Source: an uncultured Eubacteriales bacterium (GTDB lineage: Bacteria; Bacillota; Clostridia; Lachnospirales; Lachnospiraceae). From it: DNA of 6,213 nt. Shown here piece after piece: positions 5,833 through 6,213 of the stretch. The notes beneath the pieces were generated by a model. That model worked only from the letters and a program-made list of their open reading frames with translations. It was not told the DNA's origin and did not search any database. The position numbers were made by a program, and so were the translations under genes. Numbering within the stretch: position 1 is the first letter of the stretch; each line of letters opens with the position of its first letter. The stretch is taken from assembly GCA_902783795.1 (NCBI GenBank), contig CACZSO010000121.1, positions 1-6,213 on the forward strand, read 5' to 3'.

Positions 5833-5874
5833 AAAAAAGAAACGCGGCAGTCGCTGTTCTGCCGCGTTCCTTTT
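5833..5874. terminator. Strong hairpin terminator, possibly bidirectional
   Basis: AACGCGGCAG (5841-5850) and CTGCCGCGTT (5859-5868) form a perfect 10-base-pair GC-rich stem with an 8-base loop. On the plus strand a short T-rich run (CCTTTTC) follows, so it may back up the rluF terminator. On the minus strand the A-rich DNA at 5822-5840 gives a long U-rich tail, a better match to an intrinsic terminator. Yet no minus-strand gene is visible between it and the right edge. Confidence 0.75.
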
Positions 5875-5921
5875 CAAGTTGTCTTGCCTTAGAGGTCATA
5901 TTTGGAGAGGGATCCAAAATC

Positions 5922-6028
5922 ATGAAAAAACTATTGCACTCTTGCTTTTGCTTTCAGTGAGTTCATTTTATGGAATAAAAATGGATTATTTATACTTAAA
6001 ATATAAACGGACAACAAATAAATTGTAA
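5922..6028 (+). pseudogene. Possible remnant of a signal-peptide gene, frameshifted
   Basis: After GGAGAGG (5904-5910) an ATG at 5922 opens MKKLLHSCFCFQ and stops at 5960. Switching frame near 5939 gives LLLLSVSSFYGIKMDYLYLKY and more, ending at a TAA at 6026-6028. Joined, this reads like a lysine-plus-leucine-rich signal peptide followed by a short tail. The simplest reading is a broken or truncated secreted-protein gene, with the rest lost where the adjacent repeats now lie. It is short enough that chance cannot be excluded. Confidence 0.3.
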
Positions 6029-6041
6029 ACAAATTGTAAAC
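6020..6041. repeat. Tandem duplication of an 11-base unit
   Basis: AAATTGTAAAC occurs twice back to back (6020-6030 and 6031-6041), ending one base before the GC-rich palindromic repeat. The exact duplication at the edge of that element could be a trace of its insertion or of replication slippage. No matching copy is seen on the right side of the element. Confidence 0.8.
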
Positions 6042-6042
6042 A

Positions 6043-6102
6043 GCCGCCTCGCCAGTCAGCCTGATGGCTGACAGCTTCCCTTCAAGGGGAAGCCTGAGGG
6101 GC
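6043..6102. repeat. GC-rich branched palindromic intergenic repeat
   Basis: Two hairpins sit inside an outer stem. GTCAGCC (6055-6061) pairs with GGCTGAC (6066-6072); GCTTCCC (6074-6080) pairs with GGGAAGC (6087-6093); the outer arms GCC-CCTC (6043-6050, with one bulged G) pair with GAGG-GGC (6096-6102). The result is a three-way junction. Composition contrasts sharply with the AT-rich flanks. From memory, elements with this layout (GTCAGCC hairpin followed by a CTTCCC/GGGAAG hairpin) occur in many copies between genes in gut Bacillota such as Dialister and Faecalibacterium; copy number here cannot be tested. Confidence 0.7.
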
Positions 6103-6147
6103 CTTTGCTCTTTTCTCCAAAATAATATACTATTCATCTTCATTTCC

Positions 6148-6176
6148 TTGATTTTTCACATTACTTGCGGTAAAAT
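6148..6176 (+). promoter_or_regulatory. Promoter for a gene starting at the right edge
   Basis: TTGATT (6148-6153) and TAAAAT (6171-6176) are 17 bases apart, each a fair match to the -35 and -10 consensus. A start near 6183 would leave a leader of about 30 bases before the possible ATG at 6212. Confidence 0.5.
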
Positions 6177-6196
6177 AGTAAGGCTAAACTTAAGAC

Positions 6197-6213
6197 AGGA
6201 GCAGAGGTGCCAT
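6197..6213 (+). other. Ribosome binding site and possible first bases of the next gene
   Basis: AGGAG (6197-6201) and GAGG (6204-6207) precede a terminal AT (6212-6213). If the next base is G, an ATG would start there, 10 or 4 bases from the two candidate sites. The gene itself is outside the window, so nothing can be said of its product. Confidence 0.35.

Larger units (their letters stand above)
5757..6147. other. Intergenic stretch with no intact gene
   Basis: No open frame here looks like a real gene. The stretch holds a small hairpin CGGTC-ACA-GACCG (5759-5771), a palindrome ATGAAA-AATA-TTTCAT (5807-5822), a strong hairpin terminator, a possible gene remnant, an 11-base tandem duplication and a GC-rich branched palindromic repeat, the larger of which are listed separately. 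The minus-strand open frame across 5931-6143 reads through the palindromic repeat and is considered spurious. Confidence 0.7.

Noticed and set aside
5931..6143. 70-residue minus-strand open frame
   Set aside because: Its only distinctive part is a translation of the GC-rich palindromic repeat; such frames are commonly mis-annotated.

Overview
The window looks like the chromosome of a Bacillota (Firmicutes) bacterium. The genes carry strong AAGGAG/GGAGG ribosome binding sites, there is a LytTR-family regulator, the best promoters match the vegetative sigma consensus, and a GC-rich palindromic intergenic element resembles repeats I recall from gut Negativicutes and Clostridia (for example Dialister-like genomes). 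The genus cannot be fixed from the sequence alone.

Layout, left to right. (1) The first 98 bases are the 5' end of an aldo/keto reductase gene on the minus strand, running off the left edge. (2) From about 100 to 2000 the DNA is visibly more AT-rich than the rest. It holds a minus-strand gene for an atypical LytTR regulator, with a receiver-like domain lacking the phospho-acceptor Asp, a LytTR DNA-binding domain and two C-terminal membrane helices. Diverging from it is a gene for an unrecognised 130-residue single-pass membrane protein. The 259-base region between them holds a promoter for each gene and a repeated AGTATAC motif upstream of the regulator promoter. A 91-base imperfect palindrome and a second hairpin close the stretch. 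(3) From 2007 to 4750 lies a tight minus-strand tldD-tldE operon encoding the two subunits of the TldD/TldE metalloprotease, with a near-perfect promoter and a leader hairpin. (4) Diverging from it, rluF (4994-5710) encodes a 23S rRNA pseudouridine synthase and is followed by two candidate terminators. (5) From 5757 to the right edge there is no intact gene. This part holds a hairpin terminator, what may be the frameshifted remnant of a signal-peptide gene, an 11-base tandem duplication, a GC-rich branched palindromic repeat, and a promoter with ribosome binding site for a gene that probably begins at the last two bases.

Functionally, tldDE and rluF are ordinary housekeeping genes sharing a divergent promoter region. 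The less ordinary part is the AT-rich LytTR/small-membrane-protein module. Its sequence suggests a membrane-tethered, phosphorylation-independent transcription factor that may control itself, the divergent small gene and possibly the downstream aldo/keto reductase. That role is inference.
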